From the NCBI GenBank assembly GCA_022457155.1, contig JAJGOT010000058.1:248001-312000 (forward strand): DNA of 64,000 bases. Direction: 5' to 3'. The stretch is from Cladopsammia gracilis. Lineage: Eukaryota; Cnidaria; Anthozoa; Scleractinia; Dendrophylliidae. The notes beneath the pieces are model-generated. The model saw only the letters and a program-made list of their open reading frames with translations. It made no database searches and was not told where the DNA came from. Made by a program: the position numbers and the translations under genes. The first letter of the stretch is position 1. Every line of letters starts with the position of its first letter. Shown in pieces: positions 54,083 through 64,000 of this stretch.

Positions 54083-54330
54083 TTATTTGAATTTATTGAT
54101 GCTTTCCTCGAACGTTTCCTTTGAGAAGTTCGTTCTGAGCACGAGTCTCAGCATGCATGGCTTCTCCCTTGACAAAACCTTTCTTGACTCCCGGTGGGTG
54201 ACAAGATTTAAAGTGATGGTGTATTGAAACGTCTCAGTGGGTTTAAAATGTGTGCGCATATCAAGGATAGACTCTTTTTCGAATCTTGTGCCCTTATAAA
54301 TGCGTGTGCTTGGCAAGTAATTTCTTTGCA
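54083..54330 (-). pseudogene. Penelope-like reverse transcriptase fragment, copy B
   Basis: Homologous to 20030-20290 and slightly better kept: HFKPTETFQYT, then shifted, then LRTNFSKETFEESINKFK. It is a relic. Confidence 0.55.
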
Positions 54331-55264
54331 AATTCCTGCTGTAAAAATTTGATTGTATGATGATATCTGTTCGCTTGTTCAACGACTGTTACGTTGTCTT
54401 TCCTCTTTGTTTGTTCCATAGGGAGAACACATCATCGATATATCGTTTCCACTGATACCAACGGTTTCTTAGTGCGATGGATTATAAAATATTTCTGTTT
54501 CTTTCTTTGCTATGAAAATATTAGCTAAAGGAACTGTCATATAATTTTGTCTCATTGCCGTGCCGTGAGTCTAAAGGTAGTCGTTCCCAATAAATTGGAA
54601 AGAATTTTCGTGTAGTGTTAGTCTCAGCATTTCTCTCAGATAGTTTCACGGTTGCCTATTGTGTAGAATATGTCACGATATACTTTGCATATCGTCGTAA
54701 TTCCTTTCTCCTGTGGTAATTAGTAGTGTACAGGCTTGTTACGCCCATTGAAACAAGGATAGTGTTTTTCGGAACTTATACATCCCTTTTCTATAGCCTT
54801 TGCAAAGTCAAAAGTTGTCTGCAGTTGAAATAATTTTTATTAGAGTAAAGAACTTTATCTTTGCATATTTGTATCAAATATATAGATATTAAAGTTTACT
54901 TCATGTTCCAACAGCTATTCTGGCATCCTTGATTTAGAATGCAGTTAAAACACTGTTCTTCAAATCACAACTGTCCGTGATCTTGGATTTGAAACAAATG
55001 TACCAAGATTGGTAACCACAGATGTAAAGAAAAAGCCATTTGACGGTGACACAAAAACCAGATGCAAAAATCTTTCAATAGTCTGCTGATAAAGTTCAAT
55101 GTGTTGGCCAGGGAACATCTTGTAATTAAGAATTTTTTTCCAGCCCACTGTACGTGCGTGAATTTTTTTTAGGCTCGATCAGTCTTGTGCAGGAATATTT
55201 TTCACAATAGATTGCACACAAAAAACTTATTGATTTCCATAATATTCTCTTTAAGATTTAAAAT

Positions 55265-55525
55265 ACAACAAAAACAACAACAACAATTTATTTCGGTATT
55301 TCCATATAAATACATGGTATTACCTATACAAGTAGTACGTTTTAAGTATTACATGTAAGTATAACAACAACAACAAAGAAAAAGAAAGAAACGGGTATAT
55401 CTGATTATTAAATTATCATAGATTGTCGATTTAACATTGAATTATAAATATAAGCAGCGGTAGTCCTACAGACAAAACGATCAGTGCTGTTAAAGAGAAA
55501 CAAGATTTTAGAATTATTGTCTATT
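55265..55525 (-). mobile_element. Retroelement 3' tail insertion, (TTG)n-ended
   Basis: Absent from segment A (junction near 21180). On the minus strand it ends GAAATAAATTGTTGTTGTTG, a CR1/L2-like or SINE tail. The body is non-coding. Confidence 0.55.
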
Positions 55526-55795
55526 GTCGGTGTTCGACGGTGTTCGTTGCAAGCTGAAGACTTGTGAATGTTCCACCAAAAAGTGTGATAACCCTTTCGT
55601 TCCTAGAGCAACTCTCGAGCGACAATATGGTTCTAACTTTTAAATCTGTCCGGATGCAACCCTTAAGTCGTGACCGTGAGTATAAAAAATCTCTCGAAGA
55701 GTACTTTACTATGTAAGTCCTTTTATGTGGTGTTTTTGTTTTGGTTCTTGGGTGCTTATAGTTAAAGCGTTTCTGAAACTAGACTTTAGTCTTAC

Positions 55796-55946
55796 CTCCA
55801 TTTTCACCACCATTTCCGCCTTTGGCTCCATCACCACCTTCTGGTTCGCTGTCACCTTCATCTTGGGCGTGCACGACATTCAGAAACAGAAACACCAACA
55901 CTATCAAGCGAAAAGCCATAGAGAAGTTGTAGAAGGCGACCATCAT
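55796..55946 (-). CDS. Signal-peptide first exon of an unidentified secreted protein, copy B
   Basis: ATG at 55946, 50 codons, donor GAG|GTAAGAC. It has the same layout as 21619-21769: hydrophobic core FRLIVLVFLFLNVV, VHA|QDEGD, then an acidic glycine-rich run (GGDGAKGGNGG). Three third-base and several replacement changes separate the copies. The rest of the gene is not found. Confidence 0.55.
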
Positions 55947-56059
55947 TGAAGAGAAGGCTTTCTGAATAGGTCCGTATTAGCGCAATATGCTTTTTGCACC
56001 CTACACCAGCAAAAGGCCTACAACGACCCACGGCTCCTTTGAGTCTGATGAGAGCCCAC

Positions 56060-56579
56060 TCGCCACAGCGGTCAGTGGGGCCCTGCAAATTATAAATTTT
56101 AAAAATGTTTAAAAAGAACGTGATAGTTAAAAATAGTTTGAAAATAGTCAAAAATACATTGTAAAATAGCTTTAAAAAAGTTTAAAAATGGAAAGGTTAT
56201 TTACAAACTTTTAAAACAATAGGCCTTATCACGGTTTTTCCAAAATTTTATATGGGCCTGATAGCAAAAATCCATCGACACTGCTGGGAAAAGCATCTCC
56301 AAATTAGTAAAATGGCCGAGTTTAAAAGCGATATCTTAAAAAATAGTGGAGATATAGCTCCGCAAAGTCGGCAAATTTCACAGACGTTTGTATCGCGCGG
56401 CCAAATTTCTGTAAGTTTGATGAGAGTTCGTGTCTATCGATCTGCAGCCGTGAAACAAAATGCTATTAAAATATACATGCCTTCAAAATTGTGATCGATC
56501 TGTCTTACTTTGAATCATATTTCTACTAAAGCACGCATAAGTGAATGAAGTATTGTTCTAACTTTAGTGCTTGTCCAGA

Positions 56580-56613
<34 letters not shown>

Positions 56614-56995
56614 TTTATCCAGGGAGCCTACTCGCCACGGCGGTTTTCAGTGGGGCCCTGCAAATTATAAATTTTAAAATTGTTAAAAAAAAATAGTTAA
56701 AAATAGTTTTAAAATAGTAAAAAATAGATTGTAAAATAGCTTTTAAAAAAAGTTTAAAAATGGAAAGGTTATTTACAAACTTTTTTGCCTATCGGTAGGC
56801 AAGAAATTGGCCGCGCGATACAAATGTCTGTGAAATTTGCCGACTTTGCAGAGCTATATCTCCACTATTTTAAAAGATATCACTTTTAAACTCGGCGATT
56901 TTACTAATTTTGAGATGCTTTTCCCAGCAGTGTCGATGGATTTTTGCTATCAGGCCCATACAAAGTTTTGGAAAAACCGTGATAAGGCCTATTGG
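56060..56995. repeat. Two copies of an A/T-rich repeat, one with its second half inverted
   Basis: The first halves (CTCGCCAC(A/G)(G)CGG...GTGGGGCCCTGCAAATTATA to GGTTATTTACAAAC) are direct repeats at 56065-56212 and 56629-56782. The second halves (GGGCCTGATAGC to GCGCGGCCAAATTTCT) are direct in 56250-56412 but inverted in 56807-56960. TGCCTATCGGTAGGCA, a palindrome, marks the inversion edge at 56786-56801. Confidence 0.75.
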
Positions 56996-57030
56996 GCACT
57001 TTGTAATTAGAAGCCGTGGGTGGTATTCTG

Positions 57031-57747
57031 GGGAATTCAATTCAAGGATTTTCTTGTCACGATCCTTTTGGCCTGCTTACATGAGCAGCTTAGACCTAGA
57101 GCGCTGAATGGAATTTCCGGTTAGAAATTTCCCGACAAATGGTATTGGACTTTCCTTACTGAAGGAAACGGAACCATAACGAGCCAGAGATTCTTAGCAA
57201 CCAAAAAATACCTCAGGATCCCGCTGAGATCGTGGAGAAGGAAGTCCAGCAACTTGCAGGGAAGTCCAGCAACTTGCAGCATTCCAATGTAATAAAATCC
57301 CTTCTGGTAATCGCTTCTGTCCTACTCCAGACGTTAATTTTCGCAAGAATGTGTTATAATCCTTAAGCGTGAAAGTTCATTAATTGCCTTTTAGATTAAT
57401 ATTTTGTCGTCATTCAAGATGTTTTGGATATTTACAAGACGTTTTGTTGCGGTTTGGGAAATAGCTTTATGCGGAACTTTTTATAAAAAAAATTATGGCT
57501 CTGAGCTGAATAGCGAACGGATTTACAGCTGTACGACTCTTCGTGTGACAGTGTTGCAGCGGAAATGAAATGTTCTATGTCCACTCTCGAACTCTTAACG
57601 TTAGAAATATTAATTGTAGAGCAATAAGAAAGATGCGATTCCTTAATTTATAACTCGCTAGAACCCGGGTATCATAGCTCAAGCGTACGCTGAAATTTCT
57701 ACAAAACAAACTTATCCTTTTGGAGCACGAGCGTACGGCACTCATAA
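57031..57747. other. No gene recognised
   Basis: 57055-57105 (GGCCTGCTTACATGAGCAGC) matches 6868-6910 next to the LINE fragment in vWA copy 1. A short direct repeat GGAAGTCCAGCAACTTGCAG is at 57239 and 57261. Confidence 0.5.
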
Positions 57748-57921
57748 GGGCCAATTTACACGGTACAACTTTGTCGCATGCGACACGCTTAAAACATGCT
57801 TACGACATGCTTACCGGCAACAAAAATTACTCCGTGTAAATCAACTCAAGTCATGTCGTATTATTTAAAGCATGCTTTAAGCGTGTCGCATGCAACAAAG
57901 TTGTACCGTGTAAATCGGCCC
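57748..57921. mobile_element. 174-bp Harbinger-like MITE
   Basis: TIRs GGGCCAATTTACACGGTACA and complement GGGCCGATTTACACGGTACA pair over about 50 bp; TAA flanks both sides (57745-57747, 57922-57924). Confidence 0.8.
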
Positions 57922-57924
57922 TAA

Positions 57925-59371
57925 GAGATCGTAAGAGCCCTTATTTCGCCGCGAAATAGGGTTTTACACAAGCATAAATACAAGCGCAAGGACACGGATC
58001 AAAATATTTTGATTTTATGCTGGCGGAATTTTTGAACAAAATAAAGGCAGCTATTGTAGCTGTAGTACATCCCTTTGCCCGGATAATTCAAATGCTGTAG
58101 AACTTCGATTTCCCGAACCTCCACGAGAAATGAAAATTGGTTCAAGAAATCAGCAAGTTCGAAATATCGGGGGTAAAATTATAGTGAAATTAGTCCAAGG
58201 GAAACAAGTTTTGGTTCGAGTTATCGTTTTTTTTTCTTGATAAATTGAGGGCTTGAGAAATCGGGGTTTCACTGTATTTAAAAGCTCGTCAGGGCGGAGT
58301 TCCACTGTATCTCCCTTTGTTATTGTTCCCATTCATGTGTCCTAAAACATTTCCAAAATCCAAAATAATCATGAAAAATCAGTTGAGCTAAAATATGTAG
58401 CAATCAATTGCATATTCCGTGTTACCTCGATTCGTCCCACACAAACGAAATATACGACTCGTTCAAAGCTTCTATGCCTAAGCTCAAACCTGATACCCAC
58501 AAGTTCTGATAATTGGTCGATTTAATTTTTTTCTCACTGAGCCACAGCCGCCTCATCATTTTATTTGTTGTTCGAATTCCAATCAATACATTAGAAACTC
58601 GACGTTTGACCCTGGTCTTAAATATATTCACCATTATAATCTAAAAATCAAATACAGTTTTCTCGCGCGCGATTGGTCAAAACGCGACACGTAATGCAGC
58701 CATCCGGGTATCGTTCCATGGGTAAAAATGGAAATTAGTCCACAGACAATATCTGTTCCTTGAAGCTCACAGTTTGCCTCGAGCTTCGCTCTCGGAAAAC
58801 TGTTCGCTTCTCGAAACGAATAATGTCCGCGGACAAATATCCGTGTTTATTATCCAACTCCCCTCAGTGAAGTACAAATAACGCGCGAAACGCCACGAGA
58901 CCGGTTTAACAGGTTCTCTAAGTCTTCTTTATACCTCCTGACCGCGCAAAAGAGTCAAAAACCGGTTTAAAGTCAGCTTTTCGGAAAAAGAAAACGTTGG
59001 ACGTTTTAGAATGTAGTATCGCTGTACATTTTTACTCGTCATTTGTATTTTGACTCCCCCTAGGGGCTCGCCAAAATACTGCAAGACTCGTAAAACTTAA
59101 CGTGTACATGGGAAATGCGAGGTTTGACTAAAACTGGTCACCAAGCAACTCAAGAAGGATCAACTAAATTAGTAGGAAGCCGGCCAAAGCCTGCTATCGG
59201 GAGTAACGTGAATGCTCTCTGACAGAAAGGCAGAGTATAGATTCCTGGCAGCCGGGTACAGATCTCAGAATTTTAAGTGCAGGAATATTTATTTCTGAAG
59301 ACAAAGAAAGAACATTCCAAACTAAGATAGCTTGGATTTTCCAAGTAACATCGAAAAACGGGAGCGGATAA
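57925..59371. other. No gene recognised; one TTCGAG-type repeat
   Basis: 58100-58300 contains scattered inverted TTCGA(A/G)...AATCGGGG motifs resembling the end of a mariner/Tigger-like repeat. Otherwise only short frames. Confidence 0.4.
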
Positions 59372-59604
59372 AGGTGGCCTTACACGGGACGATTCACAAC
59401 GACGATTTTTAGTGCAACATGGGTGCGCGGACGATTTTCTTCACAATTTTTGCGTTGCGAAGTTTTTTAATCAGCTTCAAAAACTTGCAACGCAGAAACA
59501 CGAATTTTACTAAAGTTGTTTCGTGTAACATACCTGTCGTTAGATGAGAAATAGAACACAAACCGCGGTGATAAACATATTGAACTTATTCATTTTTGAT
59601 AAAA

Positions 59605-59644
59605 ACTTGACGTTTCGTATGCTACTACATACATTTTCAAAAGT
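59605..59644 (-). ncRNA. Hammerhead-like motif, minus-strand Penelope 3' end
   Basis: Same layout as 128-167 with a better stem I: ACTT pairs with AAGT after the GTC triplet. Stem II is GTATG/CATAC. Box 1 is TTGAAAA instead of CTGANGA. Confidence 0.5.
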
Positions 59645-59742
59645 GACCGTGTTAAAAACGTTACTAATATAGTAGTAAAAAGGGACTGGGACCGAGATTA
59701 AGTACAAAACTTAACAGTTGATTTATAAAAAGAAACAGCTAA

Positions 59743-59862
59743 TTAATAAAGCATCAGCTTCTCGCTACTGACGTTTGCATTAAAAGCTGGCCTCAGTTCT
59801 TGTATAAACAATGTTTCTTTGATTTTACAGTGGAAATCAGTTTTGCCCGACGCTAAGATTTT
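59743..59862 (-). pseudogene. Penelope-like element, intact C-terminal 39 codons
   Basis: Minus frame KILASGKTDFHCKIKETLFI, QELRPAFNANVSSEKLMLY, stop. This is the usual end of cnidarian PLE proteins after the GIY-YIG domain, and the 3' UTR with the hammerhead-like motif follows leftwards. Confidence 0.7.
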
Positions 59863-60165
59863 TACTCTTGTGTCAACCTTAAAATTATTTTTCAAAACAC
59901 TCGCCGCATCAAATCTTTCTTCCCGTACAAGGACCGCTTAAATCGTTCTCAACAGTCTAAAGTTATTTACAAAGCCAGTTGTTGGGATTGTTAAGAATTT
60001 TACAATGGTAAAACTAAACGACGGCTTCATGATAGAAAAACTGAGCATTTTAAAGCCCTCGCTAAGGATGACCGCACATCAGCCATTGCTGACCATGTTA
60101 ACACCACTGGACACAACATCAAGTGGGATTATTTTGATATCTTAGCGTCGGGCAAAACTGATTAA
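59863..60165 (+). pseudogene. Penelope-like element, GIY-YIG endonuclease region
   Basis: From 59905 the frame reads RIKSFFPYKDRLNRSQQSKV, IYKASCWDC, an in-frame TAA, EFYNGKTKRRLHDRKTEHF, and on to ILASGKTD and a stop. The conserved YIG of the nuclease is YNG here and the frame is interrupted, so it is inactive. It lies head to head with 59743-59862. Confidence 0.75.
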
Positions 60166-61341
60166 CACTAACGGTCACTTTTGAAAATGTATGTAGTAGC
60201 ATACGAAACGTCGAGTTTTTATCAAAAATGAATAAGTTCAATATGTTTATCACCGCGGTTTGTGTTCTATTTCTCATCAAACTACGATGGCCCAAGAATA
60301 AAAGTCTTTACGATACCTGTCGTTAATTTTGTTGCGCTAAAAATCGTCCTTGCGAATCGTCCCGTGTAACATCACCTTAACTAGACATCGCTTTTTTTCG
60401 TTTCAAACTGGTCTTGTGGAGGACTGAGAAAGGGGGGAGAAGCCTTTGCTACAAATAGTAAAAAAATAGCTGTTTTGGGTGGGGGGTATTACGCATGGGT
60501 ATATATTAACATCAGCCGAACATTGCAGACTTCTCAGGATTTCGGTGACTATTTTAGAACAACGACCGGGAAAATTAACTCGTCAGAGCCACACGCTCGA
60601 TTTCGAAACGAAGCTCGTCACACGCTTCTGAGGTACACGGATCTACAACCCTGGCCAATACTCTTGGAACACTACCGAACTCTTCAATATAACGCATTCC
60701 CCCTCCCCCCTAGTGGAATGTTGACCTTACGGGTACAAAACGTTTTCACAGCAATTAACCTTGCTGCGAATAGGTGGAGACTGTAATAGCACGAGATAAG
60801 AATATATTAGGGAAGGGTATTTTTTGCGTGCAATTTCAGTTAGTGTCCCAAAAAGTATTGCCCAGGGTTGTAGCTAACTCGTACTCGTCGAAACAGCAGA
60901 AATTCAGCCAGGACTTGTGCCAACAAGAGTTTATTCAAACCACTGTAGTAACCATGTCGCAAGCTTGATGTGACAGATTAACAAGGTCAAGATAACCTGC
61001 TTGTATTATTTCATGACTAAGCTATTTCTTTCTTTAACCTATGTTCACGTGAAACTGCATTATTAGAATATCTATATGACAAAAGTAAATTCTTGAAACA
61101 AACATTTAACAAAAGAATTGCTGACTTAGCTACTGCTTGTAGATACAAGGTTACATCAAGAGAAGTGCTGACTATACGATCGACGAAACAAAGGGCTCAA
61201 TATAACTAGTACATGACAGAACTTTTTGATATGCAGCTCAAAATATTAGCTCAGTTAATAGAGCACCGTTAATAGAGCACCTAGAGCTCAGTTGATAGAG
61301 CACCGGTCTGCAGAGCGGGAGGTCTCGGGTTCGAACCCCAG

Positions 61342-61377
<36 letters not shown>

Positions 61378-62606
61378 TGAAGGTGCTGCCTTTGCTATGA
61401 CATCGGCAAATGGTTAGACCTTCACGTGGCTCGGATGACCACGTAGAAATGGCGGTCCCGTCTCCCATGGGGACGTAAAAGAACCACTGAGGACGTAACA
61501 AACCCTGGCTGTGACCACCCTCAGTGTCAGTACTTGTTCATGGGTGGGGTGGGTCTGATTGATTGTGAAGCGCATTTGAATATGTATATAGAATTTGCGC
61601 TATACAAATGCATATTATTATATTATTATTATATTATATTCATGTTATCTATCCCAGAAGCGCTCAGGCATACAGCGATGACAGGACTTCTACCTGGATG
61701 GACCAGAAAGGATGTACAAAATTTGCCTAGATTTTCAAATGCGGCTCAAATTATTATTTATGTTATATATCCCAGAAGAGTCATTTGAGATCCGGTGTTT
61801 ATTTGAACTCGGTATTACGCAACTGACGGCTATTAATGAAAGAATGCACTTTCTTTCTTGTTCAGTTCAATCTTTTTTTTTTAATACGGTACCCTCAGTA
61901 CGCTTTGCTTCAATACCAATTATAATAGTTACAGCGTATATGCACTCAATTGCTATTTCTGAATAAATCTGACAATGAAACATCAACAGCGGCTTCTGAG
62001 TATCCCTTAATTAGTATCCCTGCCTTGAGTATTGTAGCAAACCTCGAAAAAATGCAGAGAAAACGATTTTGCAAAATCTTTGCAATACTCTTGTTGTGTT
62101 GCTAAACACAAGAGTGTTTACTACAGCTCAACAGCTGACGTGACATCGGCCGTATAGCTGCGCGAAAAACAAAGCCTCGCTTTGGTTTCAAAATTACTAA
62201 GATCCCGGATGTTGCGTGACGTCATACGCGCATGTTTTGCGACGTCATACGCGCCCGCGAGCTAAACATTCCGCTAGCTATGACCATGACAAATGACGGG
62301 CATGGGTTCTTTGAGTATGGGGTTCCGCGTATGTAAAAATAGAAAGAAAAACGTAAAGAAATCCAGATTTACTGACGGACAAGCACGAACTCCGAGCAAT
62401 CTTCTCATCTTCTATAAAACAAGTTAATATTGTTCTTAGGCCATCGTAACTTGATAAGAAATAAAACACAAACAGCGGTGATAAACATGGTAAACCAACG
62501 CATTTTTATAATAAGCTTAGCATACGAAACGTCAAGTTTATTATAAAAATGCGTTGGTTTGTCATGTTTATCACCGCTGTTTGTGATTTATTTCTTATCA
62601 AGTTAA
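60050..62606. repeat. Right copy of the 2.5-kb near-identical repeat
   Basis: Partner of 1-2543. It carries the same order: Penelope tail with hammerhead-like motif (60177-60216), the unidentified frame (60475-60786), the SINE (61245-61648) and the palindrome (62447-62606). Confidence 0.9.
61245..61648 (+). mobile_element. tRNA(Cys)-derived SINE, right copy
   Basis: The same as 1197-1600 with a 1-bp deletion upstream; the B box GGGTTCGAACCCCAG is intact. Confidence 0.75.
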
Positions 62607-62911
62607 TAGCGGAGCTCTGCGGGCCGAAGGCCCGCGCGGAGCGCCATACTCATAGAACCCATGCCGTCATTTTTCATGGTCATGACCAGCGGAATGTTTC
62701 ACGGGCGCGTGTCCGTCCGCCGCCCTCCCCCTGCCCGCCGTGTTGGGCATTTTGAAACGAAAGCGAGGCTTTGATTTTCGCGCCTTCGCGCAGCTACATG
62801 GCGAATGTCACGTCAGCTCGGTAAACACGTTAGTTGGAGCTGTGTTTAGCGGAGAAAACTGAGAAAACCGTTTAAAAGTCGTTATTTCCCTGCATTTTCG
62901 CGGTTTGCTAC
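62032..62911. repeat. Large imperfect inverted repeat around the Penelope palindrome
   Basis: The left arm 62032-62330 (GTAGCAAACC...ACGTCATACGCG...AAATGACGGGCATGGGTTCT) is found inverted, more diverged, at 62638-62911 (AGAACCCATGCCGTCATTTT...GGTTTGCTAC). The arms probably represent the same LINE 5' UTR in opposite directions. A GC-rich hairpin GCGGGCCGAAGGCCCGCG sits at 62618. Confidence 0.6.
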
Positions 62912-63268
62912 TTAAGACAGGTTTCACAATTTCTCGAACAGTGGTCAAGACCGCATTTGAGGCTGTGTGACTCTGCAAATCAAGCGTTTTTGGAGGAATA
63001 TAGAGCTAAGTGTTTTTTATATTACGGAATCCAGTACCACAGGAGCGGAGAAAACGGACACTAAAACTCTCGAACGTTATGAATATGACGGCGAACAACC
63101 TTTGCCGGAGAGGAGAAACACTGGACATCGGACAAACAAACATAAGCAGAAAAGCAAGTAACGTCTAAATGTGATTTGCAAAAATTGTTTAGTTTAATAA
63201 TAAGACTTAAGCTTAAGCTTAAGTTAAATGTGTTAATTTTACCAGAAGAATTTTCTCCAAGTTTTTGC

Positions 63269-64000
63269 ATTCAGAGCTAAATTTACAACTTTGAATATCC
63301 GTGGTTTTGGCAATGAAGCGAAACAACGCTCTGTTTTTGATTTTGCGAAAAATTCCCGTTCTGATTTTATTTGTTTACAAGAACCTTTAGCGACAAGACA
63401 AAATGCGATAAATTCTCTGACAGCTAAATGAAATGGCGCGGTAAAAGTTTCTGGTCGCCCGCTCTTGGTAAACAAGGCGGCGTTGCCATTCTTGTCGCTG
63501 AAAATACTGATTTCAAATGTTTACAATGGAAAAAAGATTCTTCTGGTAGAATTGTTAGTGTTTTAACTGAACTCGACGACACGAAAATTAATTTGGTTTT
63601 ATACTTATGCACCCACGAATCCAAGTGAACGTACTTTTATGACACAATTCATGAATATTTTTTCCGAACTCTTTTAAAATTATTGCTGGCGATTTTAACT
63701 GCATTGAAAACGTTTCTGATAAGTTTGGAGGAAATCCTACAATTTCCATGGATTTGAAAGATCTGCACAGTGTTCTCTGGCGCAAAAAAACACGGCCGAC
63801 TGAAAAATACAATGCACATGGTAATAATGCGGATAAAACTATCGGTACACGTTTGGATAATTTTTTTATTGCTCAGGACTTGTATGATTCCTTTTTAAAA
63901 TGTGAAATTTTGCCTTGTGTTTTTTCCGATCATGATTCTGTTGATTTAAGCCGCAATTTGCATAATGCATTTTCCCGTGGACCAGGACTTTGGAGGCTAA
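63269..64000 (+). pseudogene. Decayed LINE endonuclease (APE type), continues past the window
   Basis: Shifted frames read TTLNIRGFGNEAKQRSVFDF, DFICLQEPL, GKQGGVAILVAENTDFK, GDFN-like DFNCIENV, TRLDNFFIAQDLYD and SDHDSV, in the order expected for the APE endonuclease of L1/Tx1-type LINEs. It is a family different from 27225-28040. At least three frame breaks are needed. A 64-codon frame at 62967-63161 may be 5' leader or ORF1 debris. Confidence 0.75.

Larger units (their letters stand above)
53955..57030. repeat. Segmental duplicate B (partner 18963-22080)
   Basis: Collinear with segment A. It keeps one 67-bp minisatellite unit at 53985-54045. Private insertions are a retroelement tail (55265-55525) and two related A/T-rich blocks (56060-56420, 56622-56995) plus (AAT)n at 56580. 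Confidence 0.8.
59372..60377. mobile_element. TTACACGGGACGATT MITE split by Penelope-like sequence
   Basis: Ends AGGTGGCCTTACACGGGACG and complement AGGTGATGTTACACGGGACG are flanked by TAA (59369-59371, 60378-60380). The arms GACGATTTTTAG(T/C)GCAAC pair. Its middle is occupied by a head-to-head Penelope-like pair (about 59545-60290). The right half also exists at 1-331 in the left copy of the 2.5-kb repeat. Confidence 0.7.

Overview
The window looks like repeat-rich, non-coding-dominated DNA from a cnidarian (probably an anthozoan such as a stony coral or anemone). The reasons are AT-rich sequence, phase-1 von Willebrand A (vWA) exons next to ShKT exons, Penelope-like, Tx1/L1-like and CR1-like retroelements, and many miniature inverted-repeat elements. 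No complete single-copy host gene is visible. The real host material is a decaying tandem gene family on the minus strand, heavily duplicated and invaded.

Layout. 1-2543 is a block repeated almost identically at 60050-62606; it holds the 3' end of a Penelope-like element with a hammerhead-like fold and a tRNA-derived SINE. 2545-13700 holds two copies of the 3' half of a secreted vWA-vWA-ShKT gene, the first truncated by a CR1-like LINE. 13700-18950 is mobile-element debris (inverted-repeat elements, a LINE 3' end). 18963-22080 is a segment duplicated at 53955-57030; it contains a 67-bp minisatellite expanded to about 15 units, Penelope RT debris and a signal-peptide first exon. 24046-32627 is a tandem duplication of about 4.3 kb carrying signal-peptide exons of the vWA-type gene and two copies of a Tx1/L1-like LINE; the second LINE copy runs to 33746. 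35935-41061 is the most notable object (below). 43650-49930 is a third vWA-vWA-ShKT copy, and 50217-51080 is a piece of its 5' region. The right end enters a decayed LINE endonuclease.

The main candidate for an undescribed system is a compact 5127-bp element at 35935-41061. It has nearly identical 1001-bp terminal inverted repeats (TIRs) starting 5'-AG, a 6-bp target duplication (TCCGCC), and only three genes: a C2H2-finger/A32-FtsK-like ATPase (rightward), and leftward a 108-aa small protein and a 295-aa acidic protein with four CxxC pairs. The termini are those of Polintons/Mavericks, yet no polymerase, integrase, protease or capsid gene is present. Its TIRs carry an array of TGACGTCA/TGACATCA sites, and both transcription units end inside the TIRs at the same AATAAA. 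It looks young and structurally intact, and probably depends on a helper.

How the parts relate: paralogous copies act as empty-site references, so many insertions here (hAT-like, Harbinger-like, SINE, LINE) can be placed to the base with their target duplications. The duplications and insertions can also be ordered in time. No CRISPR, operon or prokaryotic signal is present.
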